Source: Blasia pusilla (lineage: Eukaryota > Marchantiophyta > Marchantiopsida > Blasiales). From it: a stretch of DNA of 64,000 nucleotides. Below the pieces are notes generated by a model. It saw only the letters and a program-made list of their open reading frames with translations. It did not search any database and was not told the DNA's origin. Shown here piece by piece: positions 32,990-43,679 of this stretch. The stretch covers positions 1,736,001 through 1,800,000 of the forward strand of contig CM114271.1 of the NCBI GenBank assembly GCA_050084515.1. The letters are read 5' to 3'. Each line of letters opens with the position of its first letter. Positions within the stretch are counted from its first letter, which is position 1. The position numbers and the translations under genes are program-made.

Positions 32990-34440
32990 ATGGAGACTTG
33001 GGAGCCTGTGATAGGTCTCAAGTTGATAGGAGGAGAGCGACGGCAAGTTCATAGGTTTCTGAGAGGGCATGTCAGTTGTTTTGCCTTCAGTATGAGAGAC
33101 TTGGGTACGCTGAAGGGTCCCGGGATACGGATTGAGTTGGCTAGTGATACGCCGATCTTTCGTCGACCCTACAGGTATTTTGATATGGAACGAGCCTTGA
33201 TTCAGAGCAGGAGTCATGACTTGTTGGAGGCAGGACTTGTGGAGTTGTCACATGGGGAGTATGCATCTGCCACAGTCATGCCGGCGAAGAAGGATATGTA
33301 TGGCAATTGGACGGATAGGCGGATGTGTGGAGATTACGGTCCTATCAACCGACAGACGAGGTCAGATCGGTATGCCATGCCTACTCCTGAGGAGATCTTT
33401 GATGCGGTAGGGCATGCAAAGATCTTGAGTACTTTAGATCTTCGTGTTGGCTATCATCGCCTTCCTATCAAAGTTGGAGGGACGGGAGAAGACATCATTC
33501 TAGGGGATAGATCGGTTCGGGAAAGATTGCTTATATCAGTGGCGGTTCTTACCATTTGCGTTGAAGAACGCGCGTGCGGAGTTTCAGAGAGTGATGGATA
33601 GGATTCTGGCTGGCTTGGATTTTGTATGATGTTACATAGATGATATTCTTATCTTGATTCCATGGTTGAGGAGCATGAGGACACTTGGAGGAGGTGTTTG
33701 GCGATTGCAGTTACATGGACTGCAGTTACATCCGGCAAGTGAGATTCTTTCAGAGCAGATTGAGTACTTGGGACACACCATATACCCGAGTGGGTTAGGC
33801 ATTCAGTAGACGAAGGTAGAGGCTATTGCGTAGATTCCACGCCCTACAGATGTGAGTCGAGTCCGAGCATTTCTTGGACTGGCGAACTTCTATCGACGGT
33901 ATGTCAAGGGTTTTAGTGCGATCGCAAAGTCTTTGACCTTGTTGATGAGACTTGATCAGGTGTGGTTGTGGGGAGATGATCAGGAGCGAGCATTTCAGGA
34001 GCTCAAGGACAGGTTGACGTCCTCACCCATTTTACAGAGACCGGTTAGGGGTCGCCCATTCCAGTTACATACGGATTGGAGCATGTTGGGTCTAGGAGCA
34101 GTGCTTACTCAGAGGGATGACGAGGAGAGGGAGTTTGTTGTGGCTTACGCGAGTCGATCGAACAACATTGCAGAGGCGAAGTACAGCTCCTATGAGGGAG
34201 AGTGCTTGGCTGCAGTGTGGGCCGTGGCACATTTTAGGTGCTATTTATTTGGCAACCCTTTCACACTTATCACCGATCATCACCATTGAAGTGGTTGATG
34301 GAGTCCGACAAGCTTACGGGAAAGCTTGCCGGTGGGCTCTATTACTACTGAGGAGTATGAGTTTGAGGTGGTTCATAGGCCGGTCGGCTGAACCAGGATG
34401 CGGATGGGTTGAGTCGTAACCCATGTCCGAGTAAGAGAGA
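32990..34440 (+). pseudogene. E2 Ty3/gypsy RT and RNase H (stop just before YIDD)
   Basis: METWEPVIGLKLIGGERRQ opens the RT. SDTPIFRRPYRYFDMER, DRRMCGDYGPINRQ and LSTLDLRVGYHRLPI follow. After an indel near 33480 the frame resumes FALKNARAEFQRVMDR. TGA at 33627-33629 stands where relatives have Arg, immediately before CYIDD (33630 onward). RNase H: LHTDWSMLGLGAVLTQ (about 34066), EGECLAAVWAVAHF, LITDHH (indel). The same TGA is at 59942-59944 in E4. Confidence 0.92.
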
Positions 34441-35640
34441 CGTCACGGGAGCTCGATGGCACTGAGAGAGTGATGAGGAGATGGTGCCCGGTTGGCATGC
34501 ATCTACCTATCTTTGTTGGTTGACTATGGCAGGTCAGCCACAGGTGAAGACTCCAGTGGTGGGATTGGATGATGAGTCTTTGGATCCGGAGGTTAGTGAG
34601 GAGGCGACAGGTGGTCGTGATATCCATGACGACGTGGAGGTTGTGGACTTCTTGCGCACAGGCGTCATTGCGAGTACAGTGAGTGCTAGGGAGCGGGATC
34701 GGATCCTACAAAGAGCCAAGAGGTTCAGGTGGGAGGGGACTCACATTTTGCGGTTATGGGGAGATGGTAGGATACGAGTGGTACCTCATCCCTCCCAGCG
34801 AGCACGTGTAGTGCGACATGCCCATGAGGAGTTGGGACATTTCGGAGTAAAGCGTACTTACAACTTACTCTAGGTTCAGTATTGGTGGCGCGGCATGCAT
34901 ACTGGGGTACAACAGTTTGTGGCTTGATGTATGGTATGAGATAGAGTGCGAGCATCCTTCAATGCTCCCACTCCGCAGTTACATCCTTTGCCGATTATGG
35001 GTTTAGGTTATCGGTGGAGTTTAGACTTTGCGGGACCTTTGCCATTGACAGGGCGTCATCATAGGTACGTGTTGGTCATGGTGGAGCATTTCTCCAAGTG
35101 GATAGAGTTGGTGGCACTACCAGACAAGGCGAGCGAGGGAACAGCTTATGCGTTTCTAGATCGTGGTGCTTAGTCACTTTGGTGCACCGGCGGAGGTGTT
35201 GACTCGACCAGGTACCGAGTTCAGGGGAGAGTTTCAAGCCTTGTGTGATCAGGCCGATAGATCACCGCACCACGCCCGGGATCATCCCGAGGCGGATGGA
35301 TTGGCGGAGAGAGTGGCTGACGGTGAAGAGAGGATTGCGCAAGTATGGCTTGCAGCGAGGGGGCGATTGAGGGAGTGGGAGCTCTGATTTGCCATGGTTG
35401 GCTATGGGTTATCACTTTAGTCGGCAGCATCTTTGGCGTCATTTTCACCGTACTTTTGCTCAAAGAATTTTGGGAGAGAGCCAGAGAGTTTACTATGGCC
35501 TTTGAGAACTTAGCTATTGCCCAAAGATAGGATACATTGAGGTATGCGACCATTCGTGGAGGAGGTTATCATCCAGGGGATTAGGAGGTTTCATCCTCGA
35601 GATTACGTGTATTTACAAAGGCGGCACCCACGACGCTAGA
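34441..35640 (+). pseudogene. E2 DDE integrase (stops and indels)
   Basis: HAHEELGHFGVKRTYNLL is followed by TAG (34871-34873), then QYWWRGMHTGVQQFVA and CMV with TGA on both sides. The core has RWSLDFAGPLPL (first Asp about 35026), EVLTRPGTEF (second Asp lost by an indel) and ADGLAERVA (Glu about 35300). The C-terminal MAFENLAIA and TIRGGGYHP segment precedes the PHD finger. The TAG at 34871 is shared with E4. Confidence 0.9.
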
Positions 35641-35725
35641 TGTCACATCAGTAGGGCCACGATCCACGTGTGCGCGAGGTATTACCGACCGGAGTCCTCA
35701 TGTTGGAGGGATAAGATGGTATGGT

Positions 35726-35965
35726 TTGGAAGGATCATGTGCGCGATTGACAGCGCCATGTCATCTTCCGAACGTAGATGGGACAGTGGATCCAAGCTTG
35801 GCAAAGTGGTACTGCAGCTTGAGGTGTATGTTGTGCGGATCTGCGAGGGGTGCAGCCACCATGTTGGTATGTGATGGTTGTTCTCGAGGGTGGCATATGT
35901 CATGTCTGACCCCCCCTCTTGATGTGGTTCCCACGGGACGATGGATGTGTCCGAGATGTGTATAG
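35726..35965 (+). CDS. E2 C-terminal PHD finger
   Basis: Open to the natural stop TAG at 35963-35965. All eight zinc ligands are visible: CMLC, CDGC, the His and Cys of GWHMSC, and a final CPRC, with LTPPLDVVPTGRW between. It likely binds a histone H3 tail. It is the terminal domain of the polyprotein. Confidence 0.9.
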   Translation: MEGSCARLTAPCHLPNVDGTVDPSLAKWYCSLRCMLCGSARGAATMLVCDGCSRGWHMSCLTPPLDVVPTGRWMCPRCV

Positions 35966-36017
35966 GGTAGTAGGTCATGTCGAGAGATGTGATATTTTTT
36001 CTCGGAGTTAGGGGATC

Positions 36018-36795
36018 CAACCGCCAACTAGGGGGCGGTTGAATGATCTCCATGTATATGTATGAGTTGATTTTTGTACATGTGTGGATCGATCCGTGTG
36101 TGGGGAAGATCGATGTTGTGTGGTGTAGATGTGACCAGCGATGTATGTTGTGTAGCGATATGTATGCGCACGACAGTTGTCACATCTGAGTAGCCGATAG
36201 GCCGAGATCTATTGTGGATAGGGCGTAGGAGCCAGCGGACTACCTTGAGTGTAACTTTGTCCCATAGTGTCGGATGAGGTTGAGGATAAGTCCATTGTGT
36301 CAGGAACGTCGTTTCTGACGACTTTCATGTTGAGGTCTTTTACAGCCGGATGACTTGTTGACCAGGTCACATGCCCCTGGTAACCTGTGCACACAGGTTA
36401 CCACGAGAAGGGCTTTTTTTAGGAGAAGAGCCTTTTGGCTCTTCCCAACCTATATAAGAGAGGAAGATGGCTTTCTTAAGCCATCTTTTTCATGTTGGGC
36501 CGTTGGAGCACCTCCCTTGTATGTGTGTGAGCTAGGACTAGGGTGCTAGCGTCCGGATTCCTTGATAGCACAGGATGGACGAGGCTCGATATGCCGATGT
36601 AGATTGAGGAGTAGAGTTTTAGGCCGGGTGTGCCGTTTTTATTACTCTTTATTTTTTGTTGAGTGATCTCCATGTATATGTATGAGTTGATTTTTGTACA
36701 TGTGTGGATCGACCCGTGTGTGGGGAAGATCGGTGTTGTGTGGTGTAGATGTGACCAGCGATGTATGTTGTGTAGCGATATGTATGCGCAAGACA
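36018..36795 (+). repeat. E2 3' block: polypurine tract, B1, A2, B2
   Basis: The tract ctagggggcg (36028-36037) precedes B1 36038-36175 (gttgaatgatctcc ... gcgcacgaca). Spacer gt 36176-36177 and A2 36178-36657 follow. B2 36658-36795 begins gttgagtgatctcc directly at the A2 end and finishes gcgcaagaca. B1 and B2 are equal in length (138 bp). The B1-A2 junction reads gacagttgtc. Confidence 0.93.
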
Positions 36796-36799
36796 GAGT

Positions 36800-37328
36800 G
36801 GCTTTGAAACCTGAATTATTGAATATGGATTTGGGCATGGCATGGTCCCTTAGGGGTCCTTACTTGTATAGATTAAGAGAGGATAACTTTGAAGGTCACT
36901 CCTACCTCTGATTGACGTTGTCTTTTGAGGACTCTTATCTTGTTGACATGTGTTGTTTTAAAGAATTAAGTTAAGAAAGAAGGTAAGTAGTTTAGGGAAA
37001 AGAATAATATATATGCCCATGTAGTACATGAAAAATTTAATAGTTATTTAAATAATATAATTAAATTTGAATGTGACCCAAATTTATTTATTTATTTCTA
37101 AGAATTTTTTATCATGAATAAATAAATAAATTTTTTATTTTTATTTTTTAATAAAAATTTATTCACTATTTAGAATATCCATTTTTTTATAAAAATAAAA
37201 CTCAAAATAGAAAAAAGAAAAATAAGAACATCCCAAAAAGGGAAAGAATCAAGAAATGTACAATGGAATGCAAAAAAATATAGCAACAATCCAACATATA
37301 AACCAACTCACCTAGTTACATGATTAAT
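36800..37328. other. AT-rich spacer between E2 and E3
   Basis: About 530 bp with long A/T runs and ttattta repeats. No gene, RNA or repeat boundary is seen apart from the flanking target duplications. Confidence 0.6.
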
Positions 37329-37332
37329 AGCC

Positions 37333-37848
37333 TATCACGGCTTTTAGGATAGATCGTTGAGATGTAGTAGAGCGCCTTCGTGAGTAATGTAGGACAGACT
37401 CGGTAAGTCAAGGATGACCTTTTGAGGCCCTAGGAAACCTGAGAGAGTAGGTTTCCCCTTCGTTTCGCTTCATTTGGAGCCATATTGAGGAACTTACTAT
37501 TTTAGGTAAGTACTATTTTTGAGTATGTGATTGACTTTTTATTTTTGGTAAGTGGCCATTGACCTCCTACATCAGAACAAGAGCCAAGGAGGTGACTTGG
37601 GAGCATAGGTTACCATGGAGAGAGCTTGGGAGACGGGAGGGGTATACCTCAAGGAGAGAGAGCTTGAGAGCTCATTCTCTCTTTGTTGAACCTCTTGGCA
37701 TGAGGCGGAGGAGTTATTGTCTTGCTTGCCTTGTGTGTGTAACCCAAGCCTCCCACTAGGAGAGTGGGTTTGGTTTGACATTGATAGAGACATGTGAGAG
37801 TGCACATATTTGAGAGCTATGGTGTTGAGAAAGATTGGATCTTATTTT
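37333..37848 (+). repeat. E3 repeat A1
   Basis: 516 bp matching A2 (47035-47551) from tcacggNttttaggatagat to ggatcttattt. It contains the TATA-like box and the start-site segment. The first two bases are TA where A2 has TG, a post-insertion substitution given the intact target duplication. Confidence 0.9.
37643..37686 (+). promoter_or_regulatory. E3 TATA-like box and predicted transcription start
   Basis: TATACC at 37643 lies 30 nt upstream of cattctctctttgt (37673-37686). That segment is the exact reverse complement of the 14 nt after A1. The same spacing is kept in A2 (tatacc ... cattctctctttgt). Confidence 0.7.
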
Positions 37849-37862
37849 ACAAAGAGAGAATG
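37849..37862 (+). promoter_or_regulatory. E3 self-priming primer-binding site
   Basis: acaaagagagaatg follows A1 directly and pairs perfectly over 14 nt with 37673-37686. It differs from the E1 and E2/E4 sites, while the complementarity is kept. Confidence 0.78.
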
Positions 37863-39529
37863 AATGAGTGAGAGAGCTTCATGGAGGAGCTCGCTGGTCA
37901 CTTGGTGGTTTTTCAGGTTGGAGATTGTATTCCCCGTTCAGCGGTTCATGGGAGTGCTCATCGGAGCAAGAGCTGTTTACTTGTGATGTTTCCTTTGCCG
38001 ATTTTTCGTATGGAAGAGTGGCATGCGGAAGCGCTGCCCAATTTTTATAGGAATTGAATATAGGGGCAGATTGCTCCATGCCGGTGCTCTCAGGAGCACC
38101 ATGTAGCTTGCTGATTTGTGTTCTCACAGGTTTTACATTTTCGTTGGAAGAAATCAGCGCGGAAGCGCTGCCAAATTTTGTGTACGAGAAAGAGACGTTC
38201 GGTTTTACGGCAGTCCCTGTCAGTTTTTACTTGAATGTCTGATTCAATTATTTTTTGACCTTGTTGTAGATCATGAAGTTGTGCAGGCTGTGCAAAAAAT
38301 GATGTGCAATTTGGAGTTGCGAGCAAAAAGTTATGGTCAATCTTGCAAAATTGCCATTGCTAGGTGATTTTAGGGTTAAATTTTTCAAACCCTAAACCAG
38401 CCGCCATGCCGGCGGCGGCCTTCGCCATCATAGTCACCGGAAATGGTCAATGGTCAATGTTGATGGTCAAATATCATTGTCAACGGTCAACTTTCACCAT
38501 CAACGATCAACTGTCACCATCAACGGTCCACGGTCCACCATCGTCTGTTGCCACCGCCTAGCGCTGCTCAGAGCCACGTTCGGCCGTTGTCCACCCTTTG
38601 ATTGCCGTTTCCGCCATTACAGAGTGGAGGGTCTTCCATGACGACCGTTGATCCTCTAACTTGTGCCGCCACCACATACTTTGTTTTGGCCGCCATCGTC
38701 ATTGCAGTTTCGTCATCAACGAGTGATGGCAGATGACCTCGGGTTATGGTGTTTGAGTTTTCATTTCATGCTGCTATGTTGTGATTGGTAGCCGCTCGAC
38801 GACGATCGAGTACCGTGCCGTGACGCCCGTAGCCACAACGCGCCGCTGAGTGCTGCTCGTGGCCGCTCCGCACCGTCTCGATCGTGGAGCCGCTCCTTCA
38901 CTAAGGAGCAGAGCGTGTGAATTTCTGATTGAGGAGGGCATGTTGCCGAGTGCCGCACCCCATTCCCGAGTGCCGTGCCGTTTGTAGCCGTTCCGTGCCG
39001 CCAGTGCCGCACCGGACCGTTGGACCTGCACCGCACATCGAGGAGGTTTGAGCAGCGTCAGTACGAGAAGAGTACGACTTGACGATTTGAGGAGTTGTCT
39101 TCACAACCAAGTTGGGGTCGAGATTTACAGTTTTCGAGGAGCGACATTGAAATTGTTGTCAGGTTACCCATTATGGTCTCTTACCCTGCAATTGTAAGGG
39201 ATTTTTGGGTATTGGGAAGTTATTTGGGATATTGGGTTTCGTGCTGATGCAAGGAGCATCAATGATGTATGGGTTTAGGGACATAGACCTGTGTGGGATG
39301 TCCAGAGTTGAGGATGGTTTGTCGATGAGATGATAGATTAGTTGATTTGCCGGACCGCGCCGCTTGTTGTCGCATAACACATGTCTCAGTGAGAGAGTGT
39401 AGATTGAGTGCCGCATGTTTAGTTTGAGTGATTGAGGGATTACTCGCAAGATTGAGAGTGATCGTGTGAGAAGGGCACGAGGGCCATCACGGCGTCCTTT
39501 CAGGATTTTGAGAGGTGATGTAGTGGACC
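37863..39529 (+). other. E3 untranslated leader with short repeats
   Basis: Contains two copies of the hairpin motif: cggaagcgctgccca at 38026-38040 and cggaagcgctgcca at 38160-38173. 38440-38545 is a tandem array of short ggtcaa/atcaac units. 38795-39010 repeats ccgtgccg-type units. No supported gene. Confidence 0.6.
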
Positions 39530-41315
39530 TGAGAGTAGCTCTAGAGGGTTTACCCGGAGTGGTGCGAGGTTTCGAGGGTCTCCACGTGAGAGACCACCTC
39601 GATCTCCTTCTGTGTCGTCTTCAAACGAGGGGGAGCGTATAGAGGAGTGTGTTAGTGATCCACTGTACACATTGAGTGGTCTTACCACTTGGACGTACGA
39701 GATGGACGACGAGGTAGAGGACCGTGTAGGTTTTTGGGTGTTGTAGGCACCATAGAGCTACACGACTTTATTGTGGAGTTTAGGAGTTTGTGTGACTCAC
39801 AACGGTTTAGGAACTCTAGAGAGTTCAACTCATTTATAGCATGGAATGGTATGTTCCAACATTTAGAGGGGGCGCCCATGGACGATTACCATGAGTTCTC
39901 CCACAGATATGCCCAGGAGATTGAGGCATGACGACTCTACTATGACCCACACTATGTGTCATGGACGGAGCCATTCCCAGATGAGGAGGTGGAGTCAAGA
40001 GAGGCTACTTCCTCTTCCACTAGTGATGTTTTAGGAGGGGTCACTCGCACTGGAGCAATTGCACCGTCTAGTTGGGTTTATCCCAGGTTCAACCCTGTGG
40101 TTGAGTTCTTCGTTGAGTTGAGGGCGAGCTACCACGGGGTACGGACGGAGAAGTTGCGGAGCACCCACGACTTCCAAAGGCGCCCATGTGAGAGTTTACG
40201 TGAGGCTTACACTCACTTGCGCCGCTTCATCAACGTCACTTAGGGGATGACAGAGGCTCAGGCTATCCACTCATGGTACGCGATGCTGGACCGGACCTTG
40301 CGGACACGGGTGCGGGAGGGGGTGCTTCTTATGAACACGTCCCCTATGTTGAGAGAAGTTTTTAGGACTGCCAAGAACAGTGAGCGCAACATGGCGGAGG
40401 AGAGGGTAGCGACCATGGGTTCTGGGCGAGAGCAGTCACGATTGTCTGCACCACTAGTGCAACAACGTGGACTCCGAGATAGGTCGACTATGGCACCACG
40501 AGCTCAGGGAGGATATTGGGAGGCCGTGCCACAGAGGCTTACGCCTTCATATGCGGCGCAGTAGCAACCGCCTATGATTTCTTGTTGGTCATGTGGTGGA
40601 GCCCATTATCAGTGCGATTGCACTCGTCAGGGTCATGGACGTGTGCTTCAGCATGGAGGAGGAGATGGTGTTGCACTAGGAGGTTATCAGTGTGACTATT
40701 GTTAGAGGTATGGTCATACACGTGCCAGATGTTTCAATTTACACCGTGAGTACGTCCGGACCGAGGGCCAGAGAGGGCACCAGAATGAGTAGCCGGTCCG
40801 AGAGGGCGTGGAGATCGTGCACCACGTGATTCTGTTGGGGGACAAGGAGCTGGAGTTTCCCAACATGGTGGTGGAGCTTCCCGTGGAGGAGGTAGAGTCC
40901 CACCACCTAGACGCGTCGAGGGAGACGTTGGGCATGAGGCTGGGATGGTTGCTCAGATACAGCAGCTATAGGAGCACATTGCCGCTATGGCATTGAGGTT
41001 ACCCGGTGCCGGATCTGTGGCATCGACATCATATGGAGCAGCCAAAGATATGGAGGATCTTGGTTGGATGTGCGGGGTTGCCCAGATGGAGGCCGCCGCA
41101 GTTGTGACGCATGGAGCAGTTGCAGAGTTGGATCCACGACGAGGGGAAGCCAGGAAACAGACTAGGCTTCCTCAGTCTTTCACTGTGTCCGAGGCGATGA
41201 GGACCCCATCAATGGGTCTTGATCAGAGTTCCTGGAGAGTTGGTGATGTTGTTGGTGTGCAGGCATGGAGGTCGATGGGAGAAGCGAGTGCGACGACTCC
41301 TATTGCTGATGCTTA
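39530..41315 (+). pseudogene. E3 Gag with zinc knuckles (stops)
   Basis: TRSGARFRGSPR (about 39548) corresponds to the shared Gag start. The capsid core is GTIELHDFIVEFRSLCDSQR (about 39745) and PMDDYHEFSHRYAQEIEA. TGA follows, then VVEFFVELRASYHGVR. TAG at 40241-40243 precedes GMTEAQAIHSWYAMLDR. Knuckles: CWSCGGAHYQCDC (about 40582) and CDYC-stop-RYGHTRARC (about 40693). RLPQSFTVSEAMRTPSMG (about 41167) links to protease. The TAG at 40241 is at the same alignment position as TAG 8447 of E1. Confidence 0.82.
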
Positions 41316-41325
41316 GGAGGGGCAT

Positions 41326-42063
41326 GTGTCAAGCACATTGTTGGGGGCGGCCACCGTTGTGTACCGCACTCCTTTATTTTTTTCTTTCGATGTTATGACG
41401 TTGGGAGGTACGCCCGCCGAGGTTTTTTGGCTGGCCGCTATGCTATGTGAGCGTGGAGTTGGAGTTCCTTCATCGCGTTCTAAGGTGATTGCAGAGGAGG
41501 TGATGGACCTGCCCTTGGAGCGGATGCTCGGGCCATCAACGTCAGATTCATGGCAGGCTGCGGCTGCTAGGATGGCAGAGATGCCCGCTAGACTCACTAT
41601 AGAGCGTGCCATGGCTTCTCCTGGTGTTGTGTTGCTGGATAACCGAGGAGACGTCTTCCAGTTGGTGAATCCTGGAGATAGAGATTTTAGTCCGCAGCGC
41701 GTCTTGTTGGATTCAGGAGCGCAACCCTTGATGTTGGGAAAAGCGTCATTCAGAGGATTGGGTTTGACGAGAGCCGATCTCGAGCATTGTCCATTTTGGA
41801 TACAGACATCCTTGAGTGGAGCAAGTACCACACAGTATATGATCCGGCAGGAGGTCATGATGAGGATTCGCCCAGGACATCCTATAGATGAGTCCCTAGT
41901 GCGAGCCAAGGCGATAGTGACTGATGAAGAGTCCTACGACATCTTGGTTGGTGGAGCAGTGTTATACCCATTGGGGTTTTTCCTGGATTACTGGGAGGAG
42001 TTAGCGTCCTACAGACCAGGATGCCAGTCAGGTGATGGGCGCCTTAGCTCATTACCCGTTTGA
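41326..42063 (+). CDS. E3 retropepsin-like protease
   Basis: 245 codons open. VLLDSGAQPLMLGKASF carries the catalytic D-S-G (near 41710). SYDILVGGAVLYPLGFFLDY lies near the C-terminal end, and YRPGCQSGDGRLSSLPV precedes TGA. The TGA stands where the frame continues FTGAVMERRP, so CGA to TGA is likely. This is the best-preserved protease of the window. Confidence 0.85.
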   Translation: MSSTLLGAATVVYRTPLFFSFDVMTLGGTPAEVFWLAAMLCERGVGVPSSRSKVIAEEVMDLPLERMLGPSTSDSWQAAAARMAEMPARLTIERAMASPGVVLLDNRGDVFQLVNPGDRDFSPQRVLLDSGAQPLMLGKASFRGLGLTRADLEHCPFWIQTSLSGASTTQYMIRQEVMMRIRPGHPIDESLVRAKAIVTDEESYDILVGGAVLYPLGFFLDYWEELASYRPGCQSGDGRLSSLPV

Positions 42064-42294
42064 TTCACAGGTGCAGTGATGGAGCGACGGCCAGGAGATA
42101 TGGCGACCTTAGCAGCATTTAGCAGTGCTATCACTTGGCCTAGTGATTTGATCGAGGGACATGTCCATGCAGAGGATACTCCCATTCCTGACATTTCTAT
42201 GCAGAGGAATGTCATGGTAGCCCCATCAGTCCGTGGAGGAGAGGTGCCGCTTTGGGGCTCGACTAAGGAGCTTTGACGCTTAACCACTAAGCAT

Positions 42295-43400
42295 GTGCAA
42301 ACGGCATGGAGCGAGATGTTTGCACCGGAGTGTGACAGGTCAGAGGAACCCCAAGTAGGCAGGAGTGCTGCTATGACCCCTTTGGACACCACCCCGATTG
42401 TGTGGTGCATCCCAGAGAAGGGTATTCGGGTGTTGGATCTCATTGGAGGGATCACCACTAGGTTAGCTGCTGTTTTGCATGCTAGAGTGCGCGTGCAGCA
42501 ATACTTGTATGTGGAGATTGATGATACTACGAGGCGCACTTCACTTCACCATGTGGCGCTGTTACGCCTCCGTTTCCCCGACTTATTGTATGCGGCTGCC
42601 ATTCAGGGTTACCCGAGTTCCCTACCAAGGGACATTTCATTGTTGGGGTGCAGAACTTGGAGCGGGTAGGGACCATAGACTTGGTCATTGGTGGTTGGCC
42701 GTGTTAGGGCCAATCGAGTGCTGGACGAGGTAGCGGGTTAGCTGACACTCGGTCCAGGTTGTTTTGGGAGATGATGCGGATCTTGCGACATTTACATGAG
42801 CATCAGCCTCGTTCTCCACCATACATTTTGGAGAATGTGCTGATTTTGGGCGATTCGAGGTACCGCGTGGTGACGAGTGCACATCATGTGCGCGTATGGA
42901 TTGGCCCGGCAGTGTTGTTAGATGCAGCGAGTGTAGGTTCTAGAGCACACCGCCCGCGTCTTTGGTGGACTAACTTGGTACCACATTATGTGTTGCGGAG
43001 GGCTTATGCGAGAGTGGAGCATCCTTCCGATTTGTTGGTGGATTCTATATTGGATCTGGGCTGGAAATCATAGGCAGTGAGGCACGATGATCGACCATTG
43101 TTGACTGTGGTCAACAGGATTGGCATGCCATGAGTAGCCTTTCCCACATTGGTGAGTTTTCTCGCTTCCTATGCATTCAAGGAGGTCGGACCTGGCTTGG
43201 TTTGGGATGACCAGGTACAAAGGTTGGTGGATCCCAACGCCGATGAGCGAGAGCGAGCGATGGGATTCCCCACAGGAGTGACGGCAATATCGTCACTATC
43301 AGAGGTATCATGACATCATGTCTTGGGTCAGGCGATGGACCTGAACTGCTTGACATAGATTTTTAGCTTAGGAGTAGCTGAGCAACGTCGTTTGAGGATA
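42295..43400 (+). pseudogene. E3 C5 cytosine DNA methyltransferase (degraded)
   Basis: Motif I is damaged: VLDLIGGITTRLAAV (Phe to Ile, Gly to Arg). A frameshift near 42660 precedes motif IV, which reads VIGGWPC-stop-GQSSAGRG: the catalytic Cys is followed by TAG in place of Gln. Motif VI YILENVLILGDSR (about 42823) and motif VIII DAASVGSRAHRPRLWWTN (about 42920-42975) are intact. DPNADERERAMGFPTGVT and HHVLGQAMDLNCLT close the domain (about 43230-43355) with TGA and TAG stops. It cannot be active. Confidence 0.88.
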
Positions 43401-43679
43401 CGAAAAATCAAAGTTGTTGGGTTGGTGAGCCCCCTGCCTACTGAGACGGTTGAGGCAGTGGCTAGGGGCAAGACCCGAGGACATTGACACACTAGGGGTG
43501 ATCGGGAGAGACACCCTTGGAATTCTTGGGATGTTTTGCAGGTATGCCAGGAGATGATAGCCATAGTATTAAGCGTGGTTCCGGCTACTACACGTGGAGA
43601 TGAGAGTTCTACTTTCCGAGATGGGGTTGCACCATAGCAACCACCGACATCCACGCCGGAGAGTCCTACCGTAGTCACG

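Larger units (their letters stand above)
27486..36795 (+). mobile_element. E2: DNMT- and PHD-carrying retroelement with split direct repeats (young)
   Basis: 9.3 kb, bounded by target duplication gagt at 27482-27485 and 36796-36799. A1 is 27486-27965 (480 bp), the primer site 27966-27979, B1 36038-36175 (138 bp), spacer gt, A2 36178-36657 (480 bp) and B2 36658-36795 (138 bp). A1 and A2 differ at only a few positions in the parts I compared, so the insertion is recent. The gene order is as in E1. Stops and frameshifts break it, and several stops are shared with E4. Many small indels relative to E4 may be sequencing errors. Confidence 0.93.

Noticed and set aside
27486-36795. Ordinary LTR pair with a 5-bp target duplication (agagt in E2, agtat in E1)
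   Set aside because: The fifth base is the terminal A of the element end GACA. In E4 only 4 bp match (atat), and in E3 agcc is 4 bp. B is also absent from the 5' end.
38440-38545. CRISPR-like or satellite array in the E3 leader
   Set aside because: Units are short (about 10-15 bp), irregular and without unique spacers; it is a simple degenerate repeat in an untranslated leader.
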